Source of the DNA: Eleginops maclovinus
Lineage: Eukaryota > Chordata > Actinopteri > Perciformes > Eleginopidae
DNA: 64,000 nt
NCBI RefSeq assembly: GCF_036324505.1
Contig: NC_086352.1
Location: 22,289,637-22,353,636 of the forward strand
Direction of reading: 5' to 3'
Shown: positions 13,817-33,773 of the stretch, piece after piece
Numbering within the stretch: position 1 is the first letter of the stretch
Layout of the letters: every line of letters begins with the position of its first letter
The notes under the pieces: model-generated
Database searches by the model: none
The model's input: only the letters and a program-made list of their open reading frames with translations
What the model was told of the DNA's origin: nothing
Program-made: the position numbers and the translations under genes

Positions 13817-14169
13817 ATGTTGGACCCATAAACACCGCTCCGTCCTAGACCCAGTCCCAGGGGAGTCTGGGCTTTGTAGGTGGGCCTGAGCAAGAAATCA
13901 GCTGGGATATCATTAATTCAAGTGTAATGAATCCTTAGGTTATTTGTGTATAAAAGGGCATATGCACTGTAAATATGTGCTATGTTATGTATACTTTATG
14001 ACAGGTCATTTGTGTGAGTGTGTGTGTTTGTGTATGGCTGCATGGTAAGATTGGAATTACCTTTGAAAGTAATTGGGACAGCAGTGAAGTGTGACATCTT
14101 ACAGATCTGAGTGGACGCAGGGGTTGTAAATCCAGCTACATGAGCAGTTTGATATTTGTTTCCAAGGAT

Positions 14170-16118
<1,949 letters not shown>

Positions 16119-16451
16119 CAAGTGTGTAGAATTTAGAAGCACCTTGTGTTGAGGTTGCAGCAGATTGGTACTGAACAGATCTCCACTCTTAAGTATGTCG
16201 GAGAACTACTGTGAAAAATAAAAGCATGAAAGGCCCCCTCTAGAAAAAAAAAAGGGTGGTTTTCTGTTCAGGCCTACTGTGGAAATATGGCAATGCAACA
16301 TTTGTGGAAGAGGATCCCTTATTATGTAGATATGAAGGGTGCCATTCAAAATATCACAAAAATCCCAGGTGATTTTACTGTAATGAAAACATTATAGTAA
16401 AGTATTATGTTTAATTTCTGCCAATAAATCCCCCTAAGTCCTACACACTTG
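16119..16451. mobile_element. MITE-like element with about 18-bp terminal inverted repeats
   Basis: The left end CAAGTGTGTAGAATTTAG is matched in inverted orientation by the right end CTAAGTCCTACACACTTG (16 of 18 positions pair). The interior has no coding frame. Elements with these 'agtgtgtaggatttag' termini are common in fish genomes as I remember them. I could not identify a convincing target-site duplication, so the superfamily is left open. Confidence 0.55.
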
Positions 16452-17981
16452 TCCTTGAAAAAAAGGTAGAGGTTGACTACTTCAGACAATTAAAAATATG
16501 GGTAAACCCTGAGAGAACAAAATAGTGACACCTCATTTCACACTTGACAGGAAACTCAGAATTTACCACATGTAGAGCAGAAATGGAAAATATATATTTT
16601 TAAACAATACAGTGAAAAGGTTTAACTGCAATGTGGATATTACCAATAAAAAATAAAAAGGAAAATTCCTTAAAGTGATTAAAAGTTCATCCTGTATCAC
16701 TAAAGTATAGTTACAGTAACACCTGACCCGTACACATACACTCTTTGTTGTGTTTTACAAAAGAGCCTCTTCACACATCATCAGCCGTACAGACAGAAAC
16801 ATCTTCATGTCAGTATGTGGCGCCGGGGTCTGTGATGGTGGAGCACCACTGTGTGGTTAAATGCAGCATTGCAGGTGGGGAGCATTCCGCCCCAGTCCCA
16901 GTGGAAACAAACAGTACGAGTTAAAGTGAGGAGAAAAGCTGAAGGCAAAGTTGTATATTTGTGACAACAGCACACAAGCGTAACACAAGAAACACTCAGG
17001 AATTAAGATTTAAAAAATAAAAAGGAAGTGGGCTGTTTCCGTCTTTGTAGGGAATGAAAACAGATACGTATGGAACCTGGGTAGCTTTCATCCAGCACAC
17101 AGCTTGGCAAAGATTTTGTGTCATCCCTTTTTCTTATTAAATACACAAACTTAAGACAAACACTTTTTAAACTAATATTCAGAAATTAGAACAATTGGAT
17201 AGGCTAAGATTAGCATAGAGACTGAAATCAGAGGGTAACAGCTAGCCTCGCTCAATCTAAAATTATGGAATTCTGGCATACCAGCACATCTAAAGCTCAC
17301 CAATTACCCCGCTATGTCTTGTTTGTTTAATCCATACAGAAGAAAAAATAAATAAATACAATAACGCCTATATTATTATTATTATTATTTTCAGTTTTTT
17401 GTACAGATGTACAATGTATTACATGATGAGGAGTTTGTTAAGTGCTTGTCGGCAGATGTTTTACATTCAGACAGCATCAGGCTAGCTGTTCAGCCCTCTT
17501 TACAGTCATTAAGCAAAGCTGAGCTAACAGACTGGCTCCAGTTTTAAATTTAACGGACAGATGTGAGAATGGTTTCTGTCCGATCATGCAGCTCCTGGAG
17601 AAAGCAATAAGGGTATTTTGCACAATGTCAAACTATCCCTTTAAAGCTACAAAGTAAAGCTGGTTTGAGTTAGAAGCACATTTCAACCTTGCTAAGAGCA
17701 CTATATTGCAGGTTGAAAACACATTTAAGGCCCTTCAGATTCTTCAGATCAGGTCTATTACTACTACAGGAGTCCACTGCTAGAGGCAGGCTGGATCTTA
17801 GGATACAAACTAAAGGCTAAAACTGTTGCCGAGCTCCCCGAGCTGAGTGAACATCAGCGCCCCAACTTTTATATTCAAGTCAATAAATTAAAGAAAAAAG
17901 TTTCTCAAGCTAAAAATAAAATATGTTCATTCATGTGTGCAAAGGTTTCCAGGACACCCACATCCAGTTCACCATGTAAGA
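16452..17981 (-). other. Probable stk16 3' UTR and downstream DNA
   Basis: No open frame of interest. The stretch directly follows the stk16 stop codon in transcription direction and probably includes its 3' UTR. I could not settle on a polyadenylation signal. An ATT-repeat run lies near 17370-17390. Confidence 0.4.
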
Positions 17982-20900
17982 TCAGACCATGTTGGTTTGC
18001 ATGTTGGGGCTGCAGCTCTGCAGATCCTGTACCTGGTCAAGAACCCAGTGGATGTTGGGTCTCTCCTGTGGATTGGACATCATTATGGAGCTCAGCAGCA
18101 TCTTCAGGCCCTCCGAGTAACTGAGGACCAGGCAAACAGATATCAAATTAGAACTTAAGTCTGATCTGTATTTATTCCTACACCTATGACAGGCCTTTTT
18201 TTTTGGGCACTAAATTCAACAATAGGATGAGACTTTTCCTGGACAGAGTGGGGAAAAAAAACCTCAACGTAAAAAAAATGGCCCTACTTGTGTTTTAAGA
18301 TTGCATTTTTTTTTAGATTAGACTAGATAGGGAATTATCATTAAATAACTACAGCTCTTTATCGCACGTGTAAATTGAGTTAGTTGTATGATTAGTAGTA
18401 TTCAGAGTGTCCCTAAAATCAGTTACAACTACTTACTTTGGCTTACTTCTAGATAAAATGGAGAGGATTTCTTCCACCACTTTCTAGCCAATCACAGAAA
18501 CGGATTCATCAACAGGACAGAGTCTTAAGTTCCAAAGAATGATGATGTTATATTCTGTGACTAACCTGCACGACTGTGGGATGGTCACTGGATTCTGGAC
18601 AGCCAGGGCAACGCTGTCTCCCTTCTGAAATACCATGTCATACGGCCCCTCCAACATCATCATGCAGTAAAGCACACAGCCCAGTGACTGGAGGAGAAAT
18701 GGTCAGCAAATTATCCACAGTAACATTAGCACCTTGTTTCAGAGGCTTACTGAGGTCACTCAAGAGAAAAAAAGCACGATACAAAAACAAGCCCAAAGGA
18801 TAGAAGATAAAAAGTATTTACCCAGATATCAGTTCTCTCATCTATAATGCAGTGGCTCTCTACATTGAAGAGTTCAGGAGCCCTGTAAGAAATGGTACAC
18901 CGCTGCGCTGCCCAGTCCTGTATGGTCATGGCCTCTCTGGTTCCTCGAACCTGAAGTTAGGACACTTTCATTACATTCATCGCAGAGCCGGAGTCCTTAG
19001 AAGGCCTAATGTTTAGAAGATAAGCCTTCAAAACATAAAACATCTTTATGCATGCATACATACATACATACATACATACATACATACATACATACATACA
19101 TACATACATACATACATACATACATACATACATACATAAACATGGAAAATACAAAAAGCTCAAGTCTGTATTCTTTGAAAATTAGAGACAAAATCCAGTA
19201 GCTGTTCATTTCAAAGATTTTTGGAACATAGATACATGTACATAGGTTTAGATTGAAAAATGTTACTAAGAAATACTCAGCAATGTTTAACACTACTATT
19301 CCACTTAGTTTTTTCAATATCAACAGTCAAAACATAAAGTAATGCACTTTGTTCTTACACAGTCAGTTAAACTAACAAACTATTTTTGACTTTGGTGTTG
19401 GATCCAAAAGAGATGAGTAAAATATTACAAACTCATCAAAGACATTGTGCCCTTACCTCAATCCTGGCACGGTTCATGGAGCCCAGGTCCATCAAAAGCG
19501 GTCTATCATCCTCATCCAGAAGCACATTTGTCGGCTTCAGGTCTCTGGCAGATTAGAGCAGACACAGAATAGGTTCAGAGGTCTGCATTTCGATGGTATA
19601 AATAAAAAAATGGAACACACAAAAGCTACCTTTCTCAAAAGTCAGTAAATAACATGACTGATAACATAATTCATTGGCTAACATTACAATTGGCGATGGT
19701 AAGTTTAATGTTGTTGACAGTTGAATGACTAACTATGATATGCCGAATACTTTCATTTGGATATGAAATGTAAAACATTACACTAAGCCAAACACTGAGC
19801 ATTTACACAAATACACTAATTGTTACTGTACATTTAGGGAACTGAACTTTTTTAATTGTAAGCAATTTTTATGACCTTATTTTGTCTCCCTATTACAGAG
19901 ATTGATTGTTAATAAGAATGTATTAAAATGATCAGGTATTTCTGTTCTGGACAATTTGATAAGGTAGGCCTGTAGACATGCCGGGGCTGGTGTGGTGTAA
20001 ATCCCTAGAGCATTTGAATAACCCTGAATGCCTGGGTCATGCAGCATCGGTTTCTTTTTTGATCACAGTGCAAGGTGCAACTACGATCAATAGGGACTCC
20101 AGCATTCCAAACGGACACTGGGGTGTCACCTCAAAACAGAGCAAGAGTTTATATGCTGGTCTTATACATGTAAATATTTGTTTCCATTTGTGTGTAGAAA
20201 GATTACCTGTGTGCATAGCCTTTCTCGTGCATGGCCTTGAGTCCAGAGCAGATACCACGAAAGATTTGCAAAATCTGTTTTTCAGGCATCAGGTTTCCCT
20301 TGTCCCGTAGCTTCTCCAAAACAGACCACAGGCTGCCTTTCTGTTCACACAAACAAATCAGCATCAGATTATTTCTCAAAGGGTTTTTTGGGTAAGACAC
20401 ACTGTTGCACCAACTTACTCCAATATACGGCAGCAGTAACCAGGCTTCAGTCTTGCCTCCACGATCAACAAAGGTGTGCGCAACCAGGCTTAAGATGTTG
20501 TTGTGATTAAATATCTGATGCATCTCCATCTCTGTCTGTGCCTCCTGGCGGCCTTCACGGTCATGGCACAGGATCTTCTTAAGAGCGTAGAAGCGCCCAT
20601 CCTTTGCCCCCTCTACCAGGTCAACATAACTGAACCCCCTGAGGAGAGGACACAGAAGAACAAATAGTTATTCATTGGGGTTTGAAAGAAAAGGCTTAAT
20701 TTTTTTATACTCTCAACAAATCCTAAAAAAATCATCAATCCATTATGTCTAAGCCTTTGTTTCTAACAAAAACATCAATATTTGAAAACAGGTCACACAT
20801 TTACCAATTCACTTTAAAAGCCTATACATTTTCAAACAGCTCAGTGCAATTAGGTATTTCAGGCTTTGGCTTGTAGGATCCATTGATTTTTTATCTTTTT

Positions 20901-21076
20901 ATAGGATTTGTTGACAATCAAATGATCAATTCAGGTAAACTGCAATTAAGAGGAGTTTTTAAATGAAACAATATCTTAATGTTATATTACCCTTCGTCTA
21001 GTTTCTGGACAAAGTAATATTTTTTGTTATCAATGGTGAGGGAGCCACGGGAGCAAATACACAGGGTCTGCCCCAT
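17982..21076 (-). CDS. stk16: Serine/threonine kinase 16 (STK16/MPSK1/PKL12)
   Basis: Seven coding exons: 20991-21076, 20419-20638, 20207-20340, 19457-19544, 18822-18950, 18566-18687, 17982-18120. They sum to 918 nt, giving 305 aa, the size expected for STK16. The N-terminus MGQTLCICSRG keeps Gly2 for myristoylation and Cys6/Cys8 for palmitoylation, so the product should be tethered to Golgi and other membranes. Kinase landmarks in order: GEGGFSYV glycine loop (split by intron 1), YALKK lysine, AHRDLKPTN catalytic loop, LMDLGS in place of the usual DFG (known for this NAK family), AQRCTISYRAPELF activation segment and DERTDIWSLGCVLY. This family is a constitutively active kinase acting in the secretory pathway. 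The frame runs upstream of the ATG only through the 5' UTR exon, so this start is preferred. All junctions have GT/AG and no frame break is seen. Confidence 0.95.
19043..19140. repeat. (CATA)n microsatellite in stk16 intron
   Basis: About 24 tandem CATA/TACA tetranucleotide units within the intron between stk16 coding exons 4 and 5. It makes a false Met-Tyr-Val-Cys repeat frame on the minus strand. Confidence 0.92.
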
Positions 21077-21530
21077 CTTGACTGGTACATTATTTAACGC
21101 CAAGCTTTTAAGGGCCTGTAAGAAAGAGGACAAACAAAAGTTATTTGAGAGAAACAGCATGACAGATAAATACAAACAATTATGCAATGTTGCTCACTAG
21201 ATAAGCATTCATTTTCAAAAACAAACTGTAAGATAACCTTGTGGTCAGATGTAGAGAAACACACGGTAAGACTTACAAGTGTCAACAAACGTTAGCTAAC
21301 ATAGCACATCACACATATCTAACGTAAACGTAGCAACATGCTAACAGCTACAATGCGACATTAACGTCGTTGTTTAACGTTAGCCCCAATAGTGGTGTAA
21401 GTTTAACTACCTGACACAATAAAAAGCTACACATAACAAGAAAACATACGATAAAATTGGTGGCTTAACGTATTGATTCTTACCAGCTAGCTGTCTGTTT
21501 ACCAAATTAGCTTACTGTCATATCTCCCCC
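21077..21530 (-). other. stk16: stk16 5' UTR with a UTR intron
   Basis: The ATG exon extends upstream to an acceptor at about 21118 (cttacag). A donor CTG|GTAAGA ends a probable non-coding first exon at 21484, with the start of transcription somewhere above about 21500. Evidence is splice-signal quality only. Confidence 0.5.
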
Positions 21531-22440
21531 ATCTTCTTCTTCTTCCTTTGTAATGGGTAAGCGAACAAGCATAAAGCGCTTTACCGCCACCTGCTGCTTC
21601 CGAGTGTGGACCAGAGGTTACGAAATGAGGTTACAAGTACAAAAAGGTACATTTATTAAAAAGGTTATAAGGTAATCAGACAAACGGAAATGTTGCCGTA
21701 GGCAAAACCATAAAAGAAAGTGTTCAAAGAGAGAGCACTTTCACTTGACATTTACCCAAAACATTTAGAAGATTATTAGCATCTGAAATGTTTGGATTAA
21801 GGTCGTTCCTAAAATGAATTATATATTTGAAGAATAAATCACCAGTGCCCAATAGGTAATGACAGCCAACCAGACCAACAACATATTAGCGTATTAACAT
21901 TCAAAAACCATAATGTTAAAGATATTCCTCCTCCTTTTCCAAATGTGATGAAATGTTTGCAAACACTGTCATGAGACATCCAATGAAGCTACTAATGAAC
22001 ATTTCTATAGACTCAGGGTCCAAAAGATAATAGATTCAATAAAATAAATTATGTACTAAAGCATAATAAGAAATCTTGAAAATCAGTGACCTACAGGAAA
22101 GAAATCCTAAATTATGTCATGGTTATCGTGATATAAACTAACAAAGTACATTTACTGAAGTATACTTAAGTAACAGTAGTAGGATTTTGAAATACAAGAT
22201 CTACATACTTTTTCAAACTCTGTTGGAACTGCAGAAGCCTACTAAAAGTCTCCGTAAACTTGCTGAGTTTTACCTAATAATATATGCTTTGAAGACACTA
22301 ACACCATTATCAGACCATTTAGAAAGACTGACATTGAAGATTACTGGGAAAATATTGTATTTTTACAGTCCTTTTCAGGTTGGTGTCATTTGATACGTCT
22401 CTTTTCTTTTTCTTCTCTAACGTTCACCACACGTTTGTTC
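21530..22440. promoter_or_regulatory. Intergenic region between divergent stk16 and pcnp
   Basis: About 0.9 kb separates the inferred 5' ends of two divergently transcribed genes, so it should contain both promoters. No TATA box is placed confidently. The segment is AT-rich in the middle and contains no recognisable element termini. Confidence 0.4.
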
Positions 22441-22491
22441 CACAGCGCTCGAAGAAGAGCAGTGGTCTAAAGTGGCAAGTTTCATAGAAGG

Positions 22492-24533
22492 ATGGCGGAT
22501 AACAAGCAAAACAGAAGGGCTTTCACCGATGACGGAGGTGATATTTGAGCTATTTTAACGTCTAAATGTGGTTGAGAAGTAATCAGTTATATCCATTAGC
22601 TTGCTTTGCTGCCTATATAATAAAACGTGCCCCAGCTAATTTCAGACCGAGTAAACGTGTGTGCAAATTCATCAAGCTAACTCAATGTTAGCTACATATC
22701 ATCTGGCAGCTAATGCGCAGTGACAATTCGCGTTGCATAAACATGTCTTATTTAGCTTTTGGAAGCGTTGCTAACTGTATATTAACTATCGGGCTAACGT
22801 GATAAGTAAAGTTATATGAAGACAGGTCTCATGTTAGCATAGTAACCTGGTGTAAGCATAGCTATTATGCTAAAAGCTATAACTTCAAGTAGTTAGCGCA
22901 GGTAAACACCATGCTAGGGGTCCATGTATGTCTCATAGTGTCCTATGTTCTCCGGCTCAATTGTGTTTTAATATAACTTTAAGCAGACATGTCAAAAGTG
23001 GGTTGGTTTTTCTCCCAGGTCATATTCATTTAATGTTTCCCTGGGTCAGTATCCCCCCACATATCGTTACCGTTTATAGCCTACTAATGTCCTAAAACCT
23101 ACGCACTCAAATTTGCGGCAGTTTTCTTGACTTTAGAATTTAATAACCCCATATTGGCTGAACAGATGTTGTATAAAAATTGAATTTGAAACAAACAATT
23201 CATTCTTATGCAATTTGAATGACGAATATAGCTTTTTAATAATTTCCTACAATGTTAATTTATATCAAGAACATAGGACCCTTGAAACATAGTGATGACC
23301 ACCTATAAGTAACAGTGCTATTATTATCTGCTCTAAGATCATATCACCAAGTTAATATACACCCTAATAATGTAGGTAGGGGTTTGCACACACCATCCCT
23401 AATCCCCTACTTTTAAAAGAGTAAGTTAAATGCTACAAAGATGGTAAGAATCTAAAGTTTCCTTAGGTTGGTTGACGGCTAGACATGTAATATTAGCCAC
23501 ACAGGTAAAGGTGATGGCTTTTATTTTTCTCCGATTCCCAGAAAGCAGTTGTTCACCTTGTTGAGTTGTCTTGCCTCAAGCAGGGCCGCAGGAGGAGGGA
23601 GACAGAGTGAAAACTAAGCCTGTCTCTTGTAGCTCTGTGGGAGGAGAAGGTACCGCAGTCAAACGCAAATCCCAGCAACTCATACCTGAAGATGAGGACG
23701 ATTCCTCTGAAGACTCACCAGCTCCCCCCAAAATCTCCAAGATAGGCTTTAGCATGACCAGTCCCATGGCGAAGAAGTCAAACCCCATATCCATCAAACT
23801 TGGAGCAACAGTGAGTGTTACATAAGGCATAATAATAACTGCTTATACTGCTTTAACATATACTTTTTGTATTTCTCCCTCATTGTAAGTGATGTTGAAA
23901 CAAGTCCATGATGCCAGGGATTGAATTAATCATTTAAGTAAAAACAAAAAGCTATAAATCCCCAAATTTGTTATGTTCATCCGCTATTCTTTTGCATTGT
24001 ATGAAGATGGTGAAGAAGTTGGACGTTTTTATTTGCAAATCTTGTATCCCCAATCTGTTCCAGAAACCCAAAGAGCCTGCACCTTCCGCACCTCCAAAAA
24101 AGTCAGGGCTGGCGTCTGTTTTTGACGAAGATGATGTAAGTGAAGTGTTCACACACACGTCGTAATGTCCTGGTTGTAAAAATCCTTTAAAAAATCCTTG
24201 AACTCTTCTCTTGCTATGCAGAGTGAACCTGAGGAGATGCCACCAGAAGCAAAGATGAGGATGAAGAACATTGGCAGGTATAAGTCACATATCAACATGG
24301 CCTACTTTACTACTAAAATTGTTCTATTAGCTTCAGCTCTTCAAATTATTATTTTTTTTTAAATGAAATGCTACATTTCACATTGAGTTATTGGAAGTGG
24401 CTAATCTCTTCTCTTTTTCAGAGAGACACCAACATCTGCAGGTCCAAATTCCTTCAACAAGGGCAAGCAGGGTTTCTCTGATCATAAAAAGCTTTGGGAG
24501 AGGAAGATGAAGGCCCAAGCAGACAATCTGTAA
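22492..24533 (+). CDS. pcnp: PEST proteolytic signal-containing nuclear protein
   Basis: Five coding exons: 22492-22537, 23581-23810, 24064-24135, 24222-24277, 24422-24533, total 516 nt, giving 171 aa (human protein about 178 aa). It starts [12 protein letters not shown] central acidic PEST-like stretch ([16 protein letters not shown], about residues 59-74) is followed by [11 protein letters not shown] and NPISIKLG, then [20 protein letters not shown] and [14 protein letters not shown], the highly conserved C-terminal signature of PCNP. This is a small nuclear protein, ubiquitinated by NIRF/UHRF2 in mammals, with no known enzymatic activity. The exon 2 acceptor could instead be 3 nt downstream (23584), dropping one residue. 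Introns all use GT/AG and no defect is seen. Confidence 0.93.
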
Positions 24534-24665
24534 ATGACATCAACCATTTGTGTCACTAGTTGATGATTGTGTATGGTTTAAACCATGTCGGAGATATCTA
24601 TGAAGGATCAAATAATTCCTTGCTGCAGTTTTGACATCCTCTCAACTTTGTGGCAAGCTATGAAT

Positions 24666-24671
24666 AATAAA
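24666..24671 (+). terminator. pcnp: pcnp polyadenylation signal AATAAA
   Basis: Canonical AATAAA 133 nt after the pcnp stop codon, the first such hexamer downstream. Usage inferred. Confidence 0.55.
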
Positions 24672-24699
24672 TAGTGACGTTTACATTTCTAACCACTAG

Positions 24700-26246
24700 T
24701 GGCTGATGTTACCTGAGAGGAAATGGATCAGTCTGTCAACCCTCTCTGATCAAGGGTGCCGACTGTGATACTGTAGATAAGGGATAAATACATTGGCCCG
24801 AATATAGTTTAAAATGTGCTTTCTGCCAGCTTCTTAAAAAAACTACAATCTAAGAGCCCTGATGCCCCTTTTGTGACATGCATGTTCAGACCTGAAGCTG
24901 GTAAGCTAGCTCTTACGGTCACTTGTTACATATTTGTAAGTGTGATATTGTTTTATTTTTCAATCCATAAAATGGGATTGTGTGTTGAGTTTATAGTCAT
25001 CATATCAATGCTGTGTGCACAGCATTGATTAGAGCTGCAGATGTTTTTGTTCCTTTCATTTCTCAACACCATTGTACAACCCTTTTTTTCACCAGCTGTG
25101 CCCGCCATAGGCAGTTTGTCTGTTTTCTGTTCTGTTTGTTTGAGCTTTGGGCCAGTATTTCTGGGTTTGTTTACTCAATACTATATTTCTGTCTGTAACC
25201 AGTCTGGCCAAATGTGGCTTTGAACTTTTCTTATTTTCACATTGAAAGGACTGATACTGTTATTTGTGTGAAGACTGCCTTTAAAAGGATACCAGACTGC
25301 TGGTAATACTTATAGTAAATAATTTATGGGGGTTTAAACTGCAAGTAAGCAATGATTAGGTACTGGTAAAAACGTTTCCTCGCCACTTTTAAATCAGGAA
25401 CCCCATGCTTCAGGTATATTACCACACTCCTTCTAGTTTAGATAAATAGGGTGACTCAGTGACTTCTCCTTTGCCTCCTTTTGGAAAATCCCCATAATCA
25501 GAAACTCTGTATTCCTCAGTGGGTTACCCGCCTGTAATGCTCCCCCAAATGGGTCACATTATTATCCAATGTTAAGACCTTTTGAATACATATCTATATA
25601 GTCAATCAAATAAAACAATTCGGAATGATATTTATTGTGTCAAATGTTTATTACTGACATGTATGTTGAGACGAGAAGATCTACAACTGACAGCAAGTCC
25701 ACTGTTCTTAAACCTTTACAAACAGCCATATTAAAGGTAATATTATAGGTTATATTTTTATTATTGTTCTATGAACTATCAGAAATCCCTAATTCATTTA
25801 AATTGTAATGTTTAGTGCTGTATCAATAGGTAATTATTACTTACATTTCTGACTTAAACAGATAGAAATTAAAGATCAACATACACTCTTGTAAGTATGC
25901 AACAAATGGTGACTCACTTTTTCCCCTTGTTAAAAAAAATAAATAAATAAGGGTAAATAATTTGGTTTCCATACCAGCATGGAAAGTACTTGACTCATTT
26001 GTTCACTCTCGTCTTGCTTTGGCCTGCAACGTTTCCATGATTGCATATCCACTAATACAAGCTGCTTTATAAAATAAATGAAAATTTGAGAACAAAGTTC
26101 TTGAACACAAATAGTGGTAGCAAATCATCTTTATGTCAAATCATGTCGGGGAAGAGATGAGTTTTGTTTTGAAACAAAATTTTGAACTGAGCCATGTTGG
26201 TTTTCAAAAAGCTCACTTGAAAATGAAACAGATCACTTTTGAGTGT
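24700..26246. other. Intergenic DNA between pcnp and il18rap 3' ends
   Basis: Convergent gene ends. The stretch should include the il18rap 3' UTR on the minus strand. Short frames (24816-25223) carry no domain and read like hydrophobic translations of AT-rich DNA. Confidence 0.4.
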
Positions 26247-31928
<5,682 letters not shown>

Positions 31929-33773
31929 TCTGTGTCTCTAAATCTTTTGAGACTGCTTGAGTATGTCAGTCATACTGCAGACCATATCAGTGCTCTTAGC
32001 CTTTCAACATGTTTTTCTGTGTATTACCCCTTTTCGGGTTCTAGGTATTTTCTTAATGTTTTGGCTTGAAAGTGTTCTCATCTCTTGTGCAGCTACATGA
32101 GGTGTGATATTTTCACAGTGTATGTAGATGTAGGAGGGATTTCCTGTTTGGTTATGACATTATATTTAACTAGAATCTGCTCTAACTTCGTCTTCCAGTG
32201 AATTGAAAACAACTTCCTAGCTGGGAGTTCTTTCACATTTTTCTTTGTTGCAATGGTTTACGTGTAAAGTGTCATAACATTTATAGAATTTTAAGCATTG
32301 ACACTGACAATAAATGACAAGGCAGATTAGATAATGCCTTGAAGAAGACACTTAGATATATATCGGATGTTATACAATTCAGGTTAAAAAAATAATGGGA
32401 GACACAAAGTTAATTAACAGACCAAAATCGTGTGCATACTGCGTACTGTGGTAACTGGTGAAGAAAACCACAGTGTTTATAGCGCAAGAGCGTTTGCAAC
32501 ACTCAACACAGATAAGGGGATCTATGAAACTAAGAGAGGATAAACTGAAAATGTTCTGTGAAAATGTTTTGCAATATACTTAACCTACAATAAAAAAAAT
32601 ATTTCTTCTTTTTTTTATACTCGATCTTTATGTTAAGCTACAGTATGTTAGGCTTGTTAAGGAGGGAATTATCTCCTCATTTCCCTCTCAGAAAGAAAAA
32701 CTAAAATATAGTTTTGGTCCCTACTTCCCTGGCTTTTACTCAGTGTTCTGTGTCTGCTCGACAGGAAGCGTACGATTTGGGTGCAGCATCTACATAAAGG
32801 TGACCATTTTAAATTATTCTTAAAAGAAATAAAGTGATTCACACAAAAAATAAATAAAAAAATTATTAAACTTAATTTTTTTGTAGTAAAATGGAAACTT
32901 TCTCTATAGGGGATCAAGAAAGTATTAGTAGTTTGGTATACGCAGTGACAAGTAATAAATTACAAGATTAAGAGCAGCATGATGAACAGATATGAACATA
33001 AAGAATGTTGTGTAAAAATGTCCTGCAGAACACTACACATGTATGTGGTATTGCAGAAATGTCATAATAAAGAAGGAAAGGATACCCCTTTGAAAAATAA
33101 AACGGTGATTTTATTTAACACCATGAAAGCAAAACATCAACTGTAACAAAAATACTTAAAAGTCCCATATTATGTTATATTTGAACAATATAATATAGGG
33201 CCATATCTATACAAAACATGTCTCTGAAGCGTGTTGCTCAAAATACCAAACAGATCACTCATTGTAGCATGCCTCATACCCCTCTATTTCAGCCGTTACA
33301 AAAGTGCTGATTCTGTGACTGTAGCTTTCTCCAGCGAGTTTACCAGTTCATTTTATTTCCGGCTTCTTTGCATATATTCTCTCCAGCACAGCGTCTCTGT
33401 GGGCCACTTTCCTCTCTTGATCCATCTCTCTCATGCATCTTTTGAAATGTGTTTACAAATGATTGAGCCAACAACTGTACACATGAATCCGTAGCGGTTA
33501 TTAGGGTATTCACTAATGAAGTTATAGAACTAGAAGTCTATAGGCTGGTAACAAGAAGCATTTTACATAACTTATAATGACATTAAATGTCTTTGGGGAA
33601 AAAGTCAACAATAGGGGGTGTTACAAGGAAATATAAAGACAATAAAGGTAAATGTCAAAAATGCTTTTTAAGGATCTTCAGTTTGCCTAAAATGTGTTCG
33701 TATACTACTCACTATACTGCATTTGTAGCATACAATTTTCATTTTCAAGTCATACATATGTATTCTGATTTGG
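31929..33773. other. Intergenic DNA between il18rap and il1r1
   Basis: Holds the il18rap promoter region and the il1r1 3' UTR. A candidate il1r1 polyadenylation signal (AATAAA on the minus strand) is at 33110-33115. Around 33158-33480 the phrase 'agtcccatattatg' and following sequence resemble a common fish non-autonomous DNA transposon family, but no termini were found. Confidence 0.4.

Noticed and set aside
19006..19323. Repetitive Met-Tyr-Val-Cys protein
   Set aside because: Translation of the (CATA)n microsatellite in an stk16 intron.
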